From contig JAJZEE010000007.1 in assembly GCA_021805735.1 (NCBI GenBank), positions 1-56,416 on the forward strand: a stretch of DNA of 56,416 nucleotides. The letters are read 5' to 3'. How positions within the stretch are numbered: the stretch's first letter is position 1; each line of letters starts with the position of its first letter. Under the pieces are notes generated by a model that was not told the DNA's origin, ran no database searches, and was given only the letters and a program-made list of their open reading frames with translations. Shown in pieces: positions 41,383 through 49,155 of this stretch. This DNA is from Bacillota bacterium. GTDB lineage: Bacteria > Bacillota > Bacilli > Alicyclobacillales > SLC66. A program made the position numbers and the translations under genes.

Positions 41383-42636
41383 TCACTGGAGCAGCGAATC
41401 CACCACCATTTGAACCTCGTCCAGAGCCGCGATCCGAGTCCGCCCTGTCTGCCTGTGTCTCACCTCGACGCCGCCGGCCGCAAGCGCTCGCGGGCTTGCG
41501 GTGACGCGCACGGGCATGCCGAGCAGATCGGCGTCCTGGAGTTTGCGGCCGGCGCCCAGGGGGCGATCATCCCACAAGGTGTTTTCGGCGCCGAGCATGG
41601 CATGCAGTTCCTCCGCCATCGTTCGAATCTCAGGTTCATGGCCAAGCGAAACCAGATGAACGGCGTAGGGCGCGACGCTGGTTGGCCAGACGATGCCGGC
41701 GCCGTCGTGATTCGCCTCCACGACACACGCCAACATGCGGGAAATTCCGATGCCGTAACAACCCATGAGCAGTGGCTTGCGCGCCCCTTGGCTATCGGTG
41801 AAGAACGCGCCCATGGCCTCGCTGTATTTTGTGCCCAACTGAAAAATATTGCCAACCTCAATCCCGCGCATCCGTCGCAGCGTTCCTTCACACCGCGGAC
41901 AAATGTCTCCGGTGAGTTGCTGCAGTTCCAGCACTTCGAGGTTGGCCGCGTACGCGCAGGCATCGCAAAGAAGGAGTGTATCTTCGCCGCTGTCTGACAG
42001 AAGCATGAACTCGTGCGCGTCGCCGCCGCCCATCATCCCTGCATCGGATTCGACCTGAATCGCCTGGATGCCGCAGCGTGCGTAAAATGACTTGTACGCG
42101 GCCGTTACGCGACCGTAGAACTCTGTGAGACTCTGCGCATCGGCATGGAAACTGTAAGCGTCTTTCATCTGAAACTCGCGCAGGCGAATAAGTCCGCCGC
42201 GCGGACGGGCTTCATCGCGGAACTTGGTTTGAATCTGATACACCATCACGGGCAGTTGCCGATGCGACTGGATCACATGTCGCGCTAAGTCTGTCACCGC
42301 CTCTTCGTGAGTCATGGCCAGCACCATCTCCTGACGGTTGCGATCGGTAAAGCGGGCCAGCGAGGCGTCGATGGCTGCATAGCGCCCCGTTTCGCGCCAG
42401 AGGGAAGCCGGCTGCGCGACGGGAAGGAGCAGTTCCTGTCCACCGATGCGGTTCATCTCGTCGCGCGCGATCTCGGCGATGCGCTGCATGGCGCGCCAGG
42501 CTAGCGGCGTGAGGCTGTAGATGCCCGTTGAGACTTGCCGGATCAATCCGCTGCGCAGCAACAAACGATGACTGATGAGATCCGCATCGGCGGGCGTCTG
42601 TTGTTCGGTTTTGATCAATAGTTGCGACAGGCGCAT
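41383..42636 (-). CDS. proS: Prolyl-tRNA synthetase lacking the INS editing domain
   Basis: The 417-residue protein is a bacterial-type class II ProRS: TGIYSLTPLAWRAMQRI, motif 2 (FRDEARPRGGLIRLREFQMKDAYSFH) and motif 3 (IVWPTSVAPYAVHLVSL) are present with a C-terminal anticodon-binding domain. In bacterial ProRS an insertion of about 170-180 residues (INS, removing misacylated Ala) lies between motifs 2 and 3. Here only about 20 residues with two CxxC pairs (LCDAC, CPRC) stand there, followed directly by GIEVGNIFQLGTKYSEAMGA. It would charge tRNA-Pro but not edit in cis. ATG at 42636 follows AAGGAGGAG. Controlled by a T-box. Confidence 0.93.
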   Translation of the reverse strand: MRLSQLLIKTEQQTPADADLISHRLLLRSGLIRQVSTGIYSLTPLAWRAMQRIAEIARDEMNRIGGQELLLPVAQPASLWRETGRYAAIDASLARFTDRNRQEMVLAMTHEEAVTDLARHVIQSHRQLPVMVYQIQTKFRDEARPRGGLIRLREFQMKDAYSFHADAQSLTEFYGRVTAAYKSFYARCGIQAIQVESDAGMMGGGDAHEFMLLSDSGEDTLLLCDACAYAANLEVLELQQLTGDICPRCEGTLRRMRGIEVGNIFQLGTKYSEAMGAFFTDSQGARKPLLMGCYGIGISRMLACVVEANHDGAGIVWPTSVAPYAVHLVSLGHEPEIRTMAEELHAMLGAENTLWDDRPLGAGRKLQDADLLGMPVRVTASPRALAAGGVEVRHRQTGRTRIAALDEVQMVVDSLLQ

Positions 42637-42661
42637 GGATTCTCCTCCTTCTACATAGCAA

Positions 42662-42956
42662 AACCCCGCCCTGTACAAAGGGCGGGGATTATCCGCGGTA
42701 CCACCTTTATTGGTCGCTGACCGTTGTCAGCTGCCCACTCAAGCCACAGCCAACCAAACGGACGGCTGTGGTCGCCTCATGGTAACCGAAGGCAATCGGT
42801 GCGGTTCGTCGCCGCAGGTTCAGGGATGGGTTCCACTGCACGCGTCGGCCGACTTTGCACCTGTGCGGTCGGCTCTCTGATCGACACCGTGAGAGTGTAC
42901 TGGTTCCGTCTTCACCAATTTGTGTCATTGTACCCGCAGTCGTGCGACGGTGTCAA
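42662..42956 (-). promoter_or_regulatory. Promoter and T-box riboswitch leader of proS
   Basis: The minus-strand promoter is TTGACA (complement of 42951-42956), 18 bp, TACAAT (complement of 42927-42932). The leader contains CAGAGAGCCGA in stem I, the T-box AGGTGGTACCGCGG (complement of 42693-42706) and terminator CCCCGCCC/GGGCGGGG followed by TTTT. The T-box UGGU suits a tRNA with discriminator A, as in tRNA-Pro. Confidence 0.88.
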
Positions 42957-43103
42957 CTGGTCCTGACGGCTAAAGGGCAGGGAACCAAAATAGAGGGCGT
43001 ACCGTATCGAAATCTTGCGGTCTTGTATCCCTGGCATACTCAATCGCAGTGAGTGACTTTATACTCATGTAAGAGGATGTCGCAAAGAGGATGAGGTGAC
43101 GGT

Positions 43104-43742
43104 ATGGAGCCAAGCGACGAATTATACGAGACAATGGTAAAGCGAAACGCCAGATTTGATGGTCGATATTACGGGTTGCGTATTGTCGGTGTTGCCGATT
43201 TATTTGAAGCGCTATGTTGGGCGATCATGGGTCAGCGAATCAATCTGGCGTTCGTCTATATGTTCAAACGTCGCTTTGCGGAGTCGTTCGGCGTACACCA
43301 ACAGTGGGCAGGACGGAACTATTGGCTGTTTCCTCGTCCAGAGACCATCGCACAATTGCATGTCGACGATCTGCTCGGCCTGTAGTTCACCAGAAGGAAG
43401 GCGGAATACGCGCTGGCAGCGGCGATGCGAATGGCCGAGGGCTCCTTAAGCAAACACGGTCTTTTGCAGGCGGGAGACTTCCAGGCGGCTAAGCGGGAAT
43501 TGATAAAGATCCGCGGGATTGGCCCCTGAACAGCGAACTACATACTCATGCGGTGTCTGCGAGACCCCTCCGCGTTTCCGATTGAGGATGTTGGTTTGCA
43601 GAACGCCGTAAAAGCAACGCGGGGCATGGATCGCAAACACAGCATCGCGGAGTTGCGGGAAATGACCGTAGCGTGGGAAGGATGGGAAGCCTATGCCACA
43701 TTTTATCTGTGGAGGAGTTTGTATAACACCGTCGGGGGATGA
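43104..43742 (+). pseudogene. alkA: DNA-3-methyladenine glycosylase (AlkA-like), two nonsense codons
   Basis: One continuous frame encodes the HhH-GPD glycosylase core: DLFEALCWAIMGQRINLAFVYMFKRRFAESFG, then FTRRKAEYALAAAMRMAEG, the helix-hairpin-helix KIRGIGP-stop-TANYILM, and the catalytic Asp in FPIEDVGLQNAVKATRG. It is interrupted in frame by TAG (43383-43385) and TGA (43527-43529). The second stands at the conserved Trp of GIGPWTA, a single-base TGG change. The N-terminal third of a normal protein is also missing. It was a base-excision repair enzyme for alkylated DNA. Confidence 0.8.
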
Positions 43743-43743
43743 C

Positions 43744-43797
43744 TGCTCAGTCGTGATCCGGCTGCATAAAAAACGACAATCGGATCACGACTGAGCA
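43744..43797 (+). repeat. Long perfect hairpin (17-bp stem) after alkA remnant
   Basis: TGCTCAGTCGTGATCCG (43744-43760) pairs perfectly with 43781-43797 over a 20-nt loop. CTTTTT follows 6 nt later on the plus strand, so weak terminator activity is possible. Confidence 0.55.
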
Positions 43798-43929
43798 ACA
43801 GCCTTTTTCCTGTCCGTCTTTCTGGCGGTAAAGGTTTCAATTCCGTTAGAGGCTGAGGACGGACGAACGCCCCGAATAATCCACGCACCAGTCTTGTCGC
43901 TTCGTGTGACAGCGGTCTTGATAGACGCT

Positions 43930-44826
43930 TTAACGGGGGAATGTTTCTTTTTCATCGTTATCCTCACCTTCCTTCTCATATTCTAAAACAAACTCCACCA
44001 GCTTGTCCATAAATCCTAGCATTCTCATGATATATGAGGCCTGTAGAAACGTGCTGTCGTCGACTTCAATCCGGACGGATGGATGGATGACGGCAATCAG
44101 GAACCCAAGACGAAAATCGCCCGGATTGCGAATCATGATCATGGTGTGAATATCTGAATCCGGATATTCCTCTTGCACCGATCGCATGACGGAGACGGTT
44201 TTCCTCCGTTGACACATTCGGATAACCAGTTCTTCATCCCCGGATAAAATTCCCTCTATGCTTTCGTGCTTCCGCAGCGCCTTTTCAAACTGTCTGCCGA
44301 AGCGGAACCACGAGATGCCGACACCGTCGGTCGATCCCGCAATAACATAGGCGCGATAATGACGTGGCGCGAGGCCCAGCGTCACTGTCACCGTCTCGGC
44401 CACGGAGAGTATCAAGTCCTCCATTTTTTCCTGGAGTTCGTGCTTTTCAGTGTCTGGATTATCCAGAGCTTCGGCGGCGGACGAAAGTTCTTCTTCGTAC
44501 AAAATCGAAGGGTAAATGAACGGCGAACTCCTGTTGACCATTCGTTTGATGAACTGCCACAAAAGAAATGGACCACCCATAACAAGCAACATAAGGGCGG
44601 AGAAATCGATCCATCTAAAAAGCGGACTGGTTGGATTCCAATGTGCCAGCCAAAGGAAAGGTTTATCCAAGTACTGATTGATGTCCACCGTGGACTCGGC
44701 AATGCCGTCGAGGACTCCTGCAGCGATCCAGGCGATTAGAACGCTTGCAACTCTGTGGTTTTGAATCTGGTATTGGGCATGGCACTGGATCTTCACGCGA
44801 TGAATGGCAAGTTTCAAGATGTACAT
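43930..44826 (-). CDS. Membrane protein with sensory-like C-terminal domain
   Basis: The protein has two hydrophobic segments (VASVLIAWIAAGVLDGIA and FSALMLLVMGGPFLLWQFI), a charged linker (SSAAEALDNPDTEKHELQEKMEDL) and a C-terminal domain ending ASYIMRMLGFMDKLVEFVLEYEKEGED. The plan resembles the protein at 8205-9143. The start is uncertain: ATG 44826 has no ribosome site and its first codons overlap the oppositely oriented acetyltransferase, so the N-terminus may have been lost in a rearrangement. Function is unknown. Confidence 0.45.
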   Translation of the reverse strand: MYILKLAIHRVKIQCHAQYQIQNHRVASVLIAWIAAGVLDGIAESTVDINQYLDKPFLWLAHWNPTSPLFRWIDFSALMLLVMGGPFLLWQFIKRMVNRSSPFIYPSILYEEELSSAAEALDNPDTEKHELQEKMEDLILSVAETVTVTLGLAPRHYRAYVIAGSTDGVGISWFRFGRQFEKALRKHESIEGILSGDEELVIRMCQRRKTVSVMRSVQEEYPDSDIHTMIMIRNPGDFRLGFLIAVIHPSVRIEVDDSTFLQASYIMRMLGFMDKLVEFVLEYEKEGEDNDEKETFPR

Positions 44827-45243
44827 GATCTCAAGATTGTGCGCGTCCGCGCGGAGTCCGACCTGGACGATTGGGTCTCTGTTAGGGTGTTCAGCGCACC
44901 GGAAGCTGTCGTGACAGCGCTTCAAGGCGTTCACCGTTTGTTCGGTGTCAGCGACTCGCGCCCGTGGCGCTATTTCATAGGTTTCGTAAATGGGAAACCA
45001 GCAGCCACATCATTGCTCTTTCTGGGCGCGGAGGCCGCTGCCGTTCACTGGGTTGTGACGCTGCCAGGATACAGGAAGAAAGGCATCGGCGCTGCGATGA
45101 CACTACGAGCTCTCCATGAGGCGAGAGAAGGGGGCTACAAGGTTGCGGTCTTGACCGCGTCCCCGTATGGCATTGGGATCTATAGGAAGATTGGTTTCCG
45201 GGAATTTTGCACGATTCGCAGATATGGATGGGAGCCCAAATAG
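44800..45243 (+). CDS. GNAT-family acetyltransferase, probably 5'-truncated
   Basis: From KIVRVRAESDLDDWVSVRVFSAPE on the sequence is a GNAT domain with the acetyl-CoA motif VHWVVTLPGYRKKGIGAAMTLRALHEAREGGY and the C-terminal YRKIGFREFCTIRRYGWEP. Relatives with this C-terminal half usually carry about 100 extra residues before it; here upstream sequence belongs to the opposite-strand membrane gene. No ribosome site stands before ATG 44800 or GTG 44755, so it may not be expressed. Confidence 0.6.
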   Translation: MNGKFQDVHDLKIVRVRAESDLDDWVSVRVFSAPEAVVTALQGVHRLFGVSDSRPWRYFIGFVNGKPAATSLLFLGAEAAAVHWVVTLPGYRKKGIGAAMTLRALHEAREGGYKVAVLTASPYGIGIYRKIGFREFCTIRRYGWEPK

Positions 45244-45422
45244 CTGGTGTGTAATCCGTGTTCATGAGGCTTCGAGCAACGAGGAGGCATGAAATGAATG
45301 TCTGCACTGCGAATTCATTTAAGAGGAAGACCTCAACGTCCGCCAAATTCAGCGCAACGGGTTTTCACAGTAATGGAATCAGGATTACAATATGGATGAA
45401 AGACGAAGCAGGGGGTATGACG

Positions 45423-45674
45423 ATGGTCTTGTCGTCTGGTGGTGTGTTGACCGAGTATTTGAATGCTGCTTTGCGACACATTCGCATGGAACGATTGGCG
45501 GATGACGGGCAGATGTATGCGGAAATTCCGGTGTGTCCTGGGGTGTGGGCTTCCGCTCAAGATGAAGAGGGAGTTCGACGCGAAATTCAAGAAGTTCTTG
45601 AAGAGTGGCTAATTCTTAAAATCCGTGATCGAGAACCTATACCGGAAATTGACGGTCGGAGCCTGAGGCTCTGA
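45423..45674 (+). CDS. hicB: HicB-family antitoxin (single-domain)
   Basis: From VLTEYLNAALRHIRMERLADDGQMYAEIPVCPGVWASAQ to LEEWLILKIRDREPIPEIDG this is a compact HicB antitoxin without DNA-binding tail. ATG 45423 lies 7 nt after AGGGGG; the frame is open upstream to 45258 but those residues do not look like the family. Its stop overlaps the original hicA start in TGATG, so order is hicB-hicA, the reverse of the other two modules. Confidence 0.8.
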   Translation: MVLSSGGVLTEYLNAALRHIRMERLADDGQMYAEIPVCPGVWASAQDEEGVRREIQEVLEEWLILKIRDREPIPEIDGRSLRL

Positions 45675-45892
45675 TGCCATCGTCTGTCTGACGCAGAGAA
45701 TTGATCCGCCGTTTACGAGCGTTAGGGTTTAACGGCCCATTGAGCGGGGGCAAACATTCGTTCATGCAAGGTGGTGCGTTAAAACTCCATATTCCTAATC
45801 CGCACGGGTCTGGAGATGTCCGTCCTGAGTTGCTGATTCGGATTTTGCGACAAGCTGGAATCACGACGGCGCAATGGGAAGAGATCAAGTGA
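45674..45892 (+). pseudogene. hicA: HicA-family toxin with stop at codon 6
   Basis: The original frame begins ATG at 45674, overlapping the hicB stop: MPSSV, TGA (45689-45691), RRELIRRLRALGFNGPLSGGKHSFMQGG and LHIPNPHGSGDVRPELLIRILRQAGITTAQWEEIK. All residues of a HicA toxin, including the GGKHSF histidine, are intact after the stop. A TTG at 45701 could allow weak re-initiation, giving a protein lacking nine N-terminal residues. The neighbouring antitoxin is intact. Confidence 0.75.
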
Positions 45893-45939
45893 AGTTGGTT
45901 ACGATACTTCGTGGACGATGGTCAAGCTGTTCGATTGAT

Positions 45940-45975
45940 GGAAAAACAGCCGTCTGGCGATTTTCATCGTAGACT
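45940..45975 (+). repeat. Hairpin related to the 11965-12066 repeats
   Basis: GAAAAACAGCC, then GGCGATTTTC and TAGAC, follow the same order as the repeat units at 12034-12066 (GAAAAATGCGCC, GGCGATTTTC, TAGAC). It can fold into a stem with A/T-rich base, like a bidirectional terminator, after the hicBA remnants. Confidence 0.35.
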
Positions 45976-46062
45976 GTGCCCCGCCGGGGCTTGGGGGATT
46001 GGTCCGCCAAGGCATGTGGCCACCTGTTGCAAGTAACAGGCAGGGGAGTGGGGAGGGCTACG

Positions 46063-46638
46063 ATGCCCGAGAGTTGTGAAACCCGCCTGAAAGAATTGAT
46101 CGAGGCGCATGAATGGTTCTTATCCGTGTTGAGGGCGGTTCGGTCGTGCGATCCGCCGGATTGGCTGGTGGGCGGCGGCGTGCTGCGCGATCTGGTATGG
46201 GACGCCTTGCACGGCTATGAGCATCCGACAGCGCTCCGGGACGTGGATGTAGCGTATTTTGACCCACATGATCTGCGTCCAGAGCGCGACGAGGAAATCG
46301 ATCGCAGCCTTTGTTCGCAAAATCCCCATGTTCCATGGCAGGCCAAGAATCAGGCGGCCGTTCACCTGTGGTATGAACGAGTGTTCGGATTTCCGGTGGA
46401 GCCTCTCGCGTCAAGCGCAGACGGGGTCGGCACCTGGCCAGAGACAGCCACCAGCGTGGCCGTGCGGCTGCTGGCAAACGATGACCTGCTTGTCGTCGCT
46501 CCGTGCGGACTTTCAGATCTGTTTGACATGATCTGTCGGCGCAATCCTCGTAGGGTTACGCCCGAGATTTTTCGAAAGCGTTTGCTGGACAAGCGAATCG
46601 AGGAGACGTGGCCGAGGGTTCGCGTCATTCGCGAGTGA
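46063..46638 (+). CDS. Nucleotidyltransferase-family protein (NTP_transf_6 type)
   Basis: The 191-residue protein has WLVGGGVLRDLVWDALHGYEHPTALRDVDVAYFDPHDL, the nucleotidyltransferase GG...R and DxD metal-binding pattern of the COG3575 family, and the usual ending (DLFDMICRRNPRRVTPEIFRKRL). GGGGAGGG lies 5-6 nt before ATG 46063. The reaction of this family is not established; transfer of a nucleotide to a protein or RNA is inferred. Its stop is followed by two 17-bp direct repeats. Confidence 0.8.
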   Translation: MPESCETRLKELIEAHEWFLSVLRAVRSCDPPDWLVGGGVLRDLVWDALHGYEHPTALRDVDVAYFDPHDLRPERDEEIDRSLCSQNPHVPWQAKNQAAVHLWYERVFGFPVEPLASSADGVGTWPETATSVAVRLLANDDLLVVAPCGLSDLFDMICRRNPRRVTPEIFRKRLLDKRIEETWPRVRVIRE

Positions 46639-46649
46639 ACACGCGGCAT

Positions 46650-46688
46650 GGGGGAATTACACGCCGACAAGGGGGGAATTGCACGCCG
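46650..46688. repeat. Two 17-bp direct repeats between convergent genes
   Basis: GGGGGAATTACACGCCG (46650-46666) is repeated at 46672-46688 with one mismatch, period 22 bp, between the nucleotidyltransferase stop and the response regulator end. Confidence 0.55.
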
Positions 46689-46774
46689 GGTTCACGTTGT
46701 TTCACCGAACAACAAGGCTCAGCCTACGCGGCAGCATGACGGCGTCATCGGCCTGACCCGGTTCCATCCTCTCT

Positions 46775-47431
46775 CTACCGCGACTCTGGATCTAGGTCCC
46801 GCAAGGCCATCATGATTTGGGTGCGGCGCTCCATCCCAAACTTGGACAAGACATCGCTCACATGGTTGCGCACCGTCTTCTCGGATATGCCTAACCTCTG
46901 TCCCACCTCGGCGTTGGAGAACCCGTTGGCCACCAAGGCGGCAACCTCCATCTCCCGCGGCGTCAAACGTTCGAGCAGCGGTGGATGGGGTGTCGTGTCG
47001 TCCGATCCCTCTCGTCGCACGAACCGAAGCAGGGAATCCGCCACCTGTTCCCGCAATATAGGGCGTCCTTGCGCCAGCGCGAGTACCGCTTCGATCAAAG
47101 CGCGGCTGTCGGCGGTCTTGATCAGGAACCCATCTACCCCGGCGGCCACAGCCTCGATCACAGCGCGCTCCTCCCCGTAAGAGGTTAGGATGAGGATTTT
47201 GGTTCCGGGAGAGAGCTGGCGAACCTTTGGCACAATGTTCAGCCCTGAACCGTCAGGCAGCCGCGCATCAAGAATCAGGACGTTGGGCCGATGCTGACCA
47301 AGCGCCTCTATGGCATCGTGTGCGGTTCCCACCAAAGCCAGAAGTTCGAACTCTTGCGCATCGGCCAGGACTGACGCCAGCCCCACACGCACGATCTCGT
47401 GATCATCGACCACCATCACCGTATACGCCAT
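46775..47431 (-). CDS. NarL/FixJ-type response regulator
   Basis: The 218-residue protein has a receiver domain (VMVVDDHEIVRVGL, phospho-acceptor D55 in LILDARLPDGSG, and the Lys in GFLIKTADS) and a C-terminal LuxR-type HTH (LTPREMEVAALVANGFSNAEVGQRLGISEKTVRNHVSDVLSKFG). It is the partner of the histidine kinase 35 bp upstream. GGAGGTGAG precedes ATG 47431. Its likely targets are the adjacent redox genes, an inference from gene order. Confidence 0.93.
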   Translation of the reverse strand: MAYTVMVVDDHEIVRVGLASVLADAQEFELLALVGTAHDAIEALGQHRPNVLILDARLPDGSGLNIVPKVRQLSPGTKILILTSYGEERAVIEAVAAGVDGFLIKTADSRALIEAVLALAQGRPILREQVADSLLRFVRREGSDDTTPHPPLLERLTPREMEVAALVANGFSNAEVGQRLGISEKTVRNHVSDVLSKFGMERRTQIMMALRDLDPESR

Positions 47432-47466
47432 CGATCATCTCACCTCCACGCAGCCCTGACTTGCCG

Positions 47467-48867
47467 TTAAGTTCGATCCTGTACCACCGGGAATTCCAGA
47501 CACACCTCGACTCCGCCTTCGTTCGACCGCTGCCATTCCACGATGCCGCCGAGCCGTTGCCCACGCCGTTCCAAATGTCCGCGTCCGCGTCCGCTCGCGA
47601 GTTTGTCCGATAGCCCTCGACCATTGTCCCCAATGGTCAGGCAGATACGTTCGCTGCGCTGCTGAAACGAGATCCGGATGTGGGTGGCATGTCCGTGACG
47701 GACCGCATTGGAGAATGACTCCGTGATAAATGGTCCTAGCTCGGCGACAACACGTCGGGGCAATCCATTGGCAATCTCAAGATTCATCCACGTCACCGTC
47801 ACTTCATGCAGCAGCGCCATGGTCTCAATCGAGATTCGCAGTTGCTCCGTCGCCGATCTGCTGGCATCATCCAGAACGTTCATCATCGTCCGTGTCGCGT
47901 CCATCGCGCTCCTGATCGCAACCAGGGCGGAGGCCACCTGCGGCTCGGTGAGCACCGCATTGGCGCCGCTCCAGCGCGCTCGATCGAGTTGAATCCCCAC
48001 GGCGTAGAGCGACTGAAGCACGCCGTCGTGAAGTTTCATCGCGATCTCCTGCCGTTCGGCCATACGCACTAGACTAGCCTGCTCCTTCACACGCCTGGCT
48101 CGCATGATTGCCACCGCCGCATCCAGCGCAAACATCTCGAGCAGCCGTGTCTGATCGGGCCCAAACCCGGTTTCGCCAGCGCGTCCGCCCAGGTACAGAT
48201 GGCCAAGCAACTCTCCTTCCCAACGCACCGGCACTCCGAGAAATGTCCGAAAGTGGGGATGGCTTCTTGGGAAGCCCGTAAATGCCTCATCCAACGTCAC
48301 ATCATCGATCATGACCGGTCCTGGGCCGTTGAGCCGCTTCAGAAGGCCCCGATGGGTAGGGGGGGCGCCAATGACGCTCAAGGTCGCTTTATCGACTCCG
48401 GTTGTGACAAAACGGATGACTTCTCCCTGCGGGTCAAGCTCGGCCAGTGCGCCATAGCGCGCCTGGCTGAGGCGCGCGGCCTCCTCAACCACATGTTGCA
48501 GCAGTCCTTGATAGGAGGGTTCAGCGACCACACGCAGAGCCGCCGCGTGCAACGCTTCAAGCTCGGCGTCCCAGTGCCGCGCGGCCGCATGAAGCCTCTC
48601 CAGTTCCTTGTGGTCCTTCTCCACTCGAGCCTCCACCCGTCGCAGTTGATCGAAGACGATCCAAATGACCGCGCACATGATGGAAATCTCAACCAAATCG
48701 AAACCTTCCCGCATGAGTGGTGAGGGGATATGGGGCCGCAGGTAGGGTTCGATCAGGAAGTCGGATCCCAGTTCAACCAACACCACGGTCGCGATCATGG
48801 CCCACTTGAACAGGGTCGTGTACCTGCTGGCTGAGCCTGATCGTCCGGTCGGACTCCGTCCGTCCAA
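47467..48867 (-). CDS. GAF-domain sensor histidine kinase (NarX/NreB-like HisKA_3)
   Basis: The 466-residue kinase has two membrane helices (residues about 21-38 and 57-73), a coiled coil to about 115, a GAF domain (about 115-258), a HisKA_3 dimerisation region with the phospho-accepting H280 in MKLHDGVLQSLYAVG, and an HATPase domain with N-box N387 (ESFSNAVRHG) and G-box DNGRG (D414). GAF domains sense small molecules or redox signals; no cysteine cluster for an NreB-type iron-sulfur centre is seen. TTG at 48867 follows GAGGGGG. It is the third gene in the module with the two redox genes. Confidence 0.88.
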   Translation of the reverse strand: MDGRSPTGRSGSASRYTTLFKWAMIATVVLVELGSDFLIEPYLRPHIPSPLMREGFDLVEISIMCAVIWIVFDQLRRVEARVEKDHKELERLHAAARHWDAELEALHAAALRVVAEPSYQGLLQHVVEEAARLSQARYGALAELDPQGEVIRFVTTGVDKATLSVIGAPPTHRGLLKRLNGPGPVMIDDVTLDEAFTGFPRSHPHFRTFLGVPVRWEGELLGHLYLGGRAGETGFGPDQTRLLEMFALDAAVAIMRARRVKEQASLVRMAERQEIAMKLHDGVLQSLYAVGIQLDRARWSGANAVLTEPQVASALVAIRSAMDATRTMMNVLDDASRSATEQLRISIETMALLHEVTVTWMNLEIANGLPRRVVAELGPFITESFSNAVRHGHATHIRISFQQRSERICLTIGDNGRGLSDKLASGRGRGHLERRGQRLGGIVEWQRSNEGGVEVCLEFPVVQDRT

Positions 48868-49155
48868 CCAACCACCCCCTCGTTGCGTCAGCCTTGTCGG
48901 ACACCCTCCTTAGGGATACCGCGCTTCAGCGAATCACTTTGGTTGCCTTCCGGCAACATCGGATCGACAAGTGTTTCGCCACCACACTAACACCGTCCAT
49001 CGCAATCGGCAAGAGGCTGCTTGCCGGCATGACACTCTGAGCGGCATCACTCCCCAGTCGGCGCCCACCACCGACGCCACAAACACCAAGCCCGGAATTG
49101 CCATCGCCTGAGTCATCATGCGGAGTGGCAACGGCTGAGCCGCCGTGATCGTTCC
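48868..49155 (-). other. Gap between oxidoreductase and kinase genes
   Basis: This 288-bp gap shows no convincing gene. GTTGCC-TTCC-GGCAAC (about 48949-48964) could form a hairpin shortly before the kinase gene, perhaps a partial terminator or processing site inside the operon. Confidence 0.35.

Noticed and set aside
43527-43529. TGA in alkA as a recoded Trp or selenocysteine codon
   Set aside because: TGA clearly works as a stop in many intact genes here, no selenocysteine-type hairpin fits, and a second stop (TAG) and a missing N-terminus show ordinary decay.
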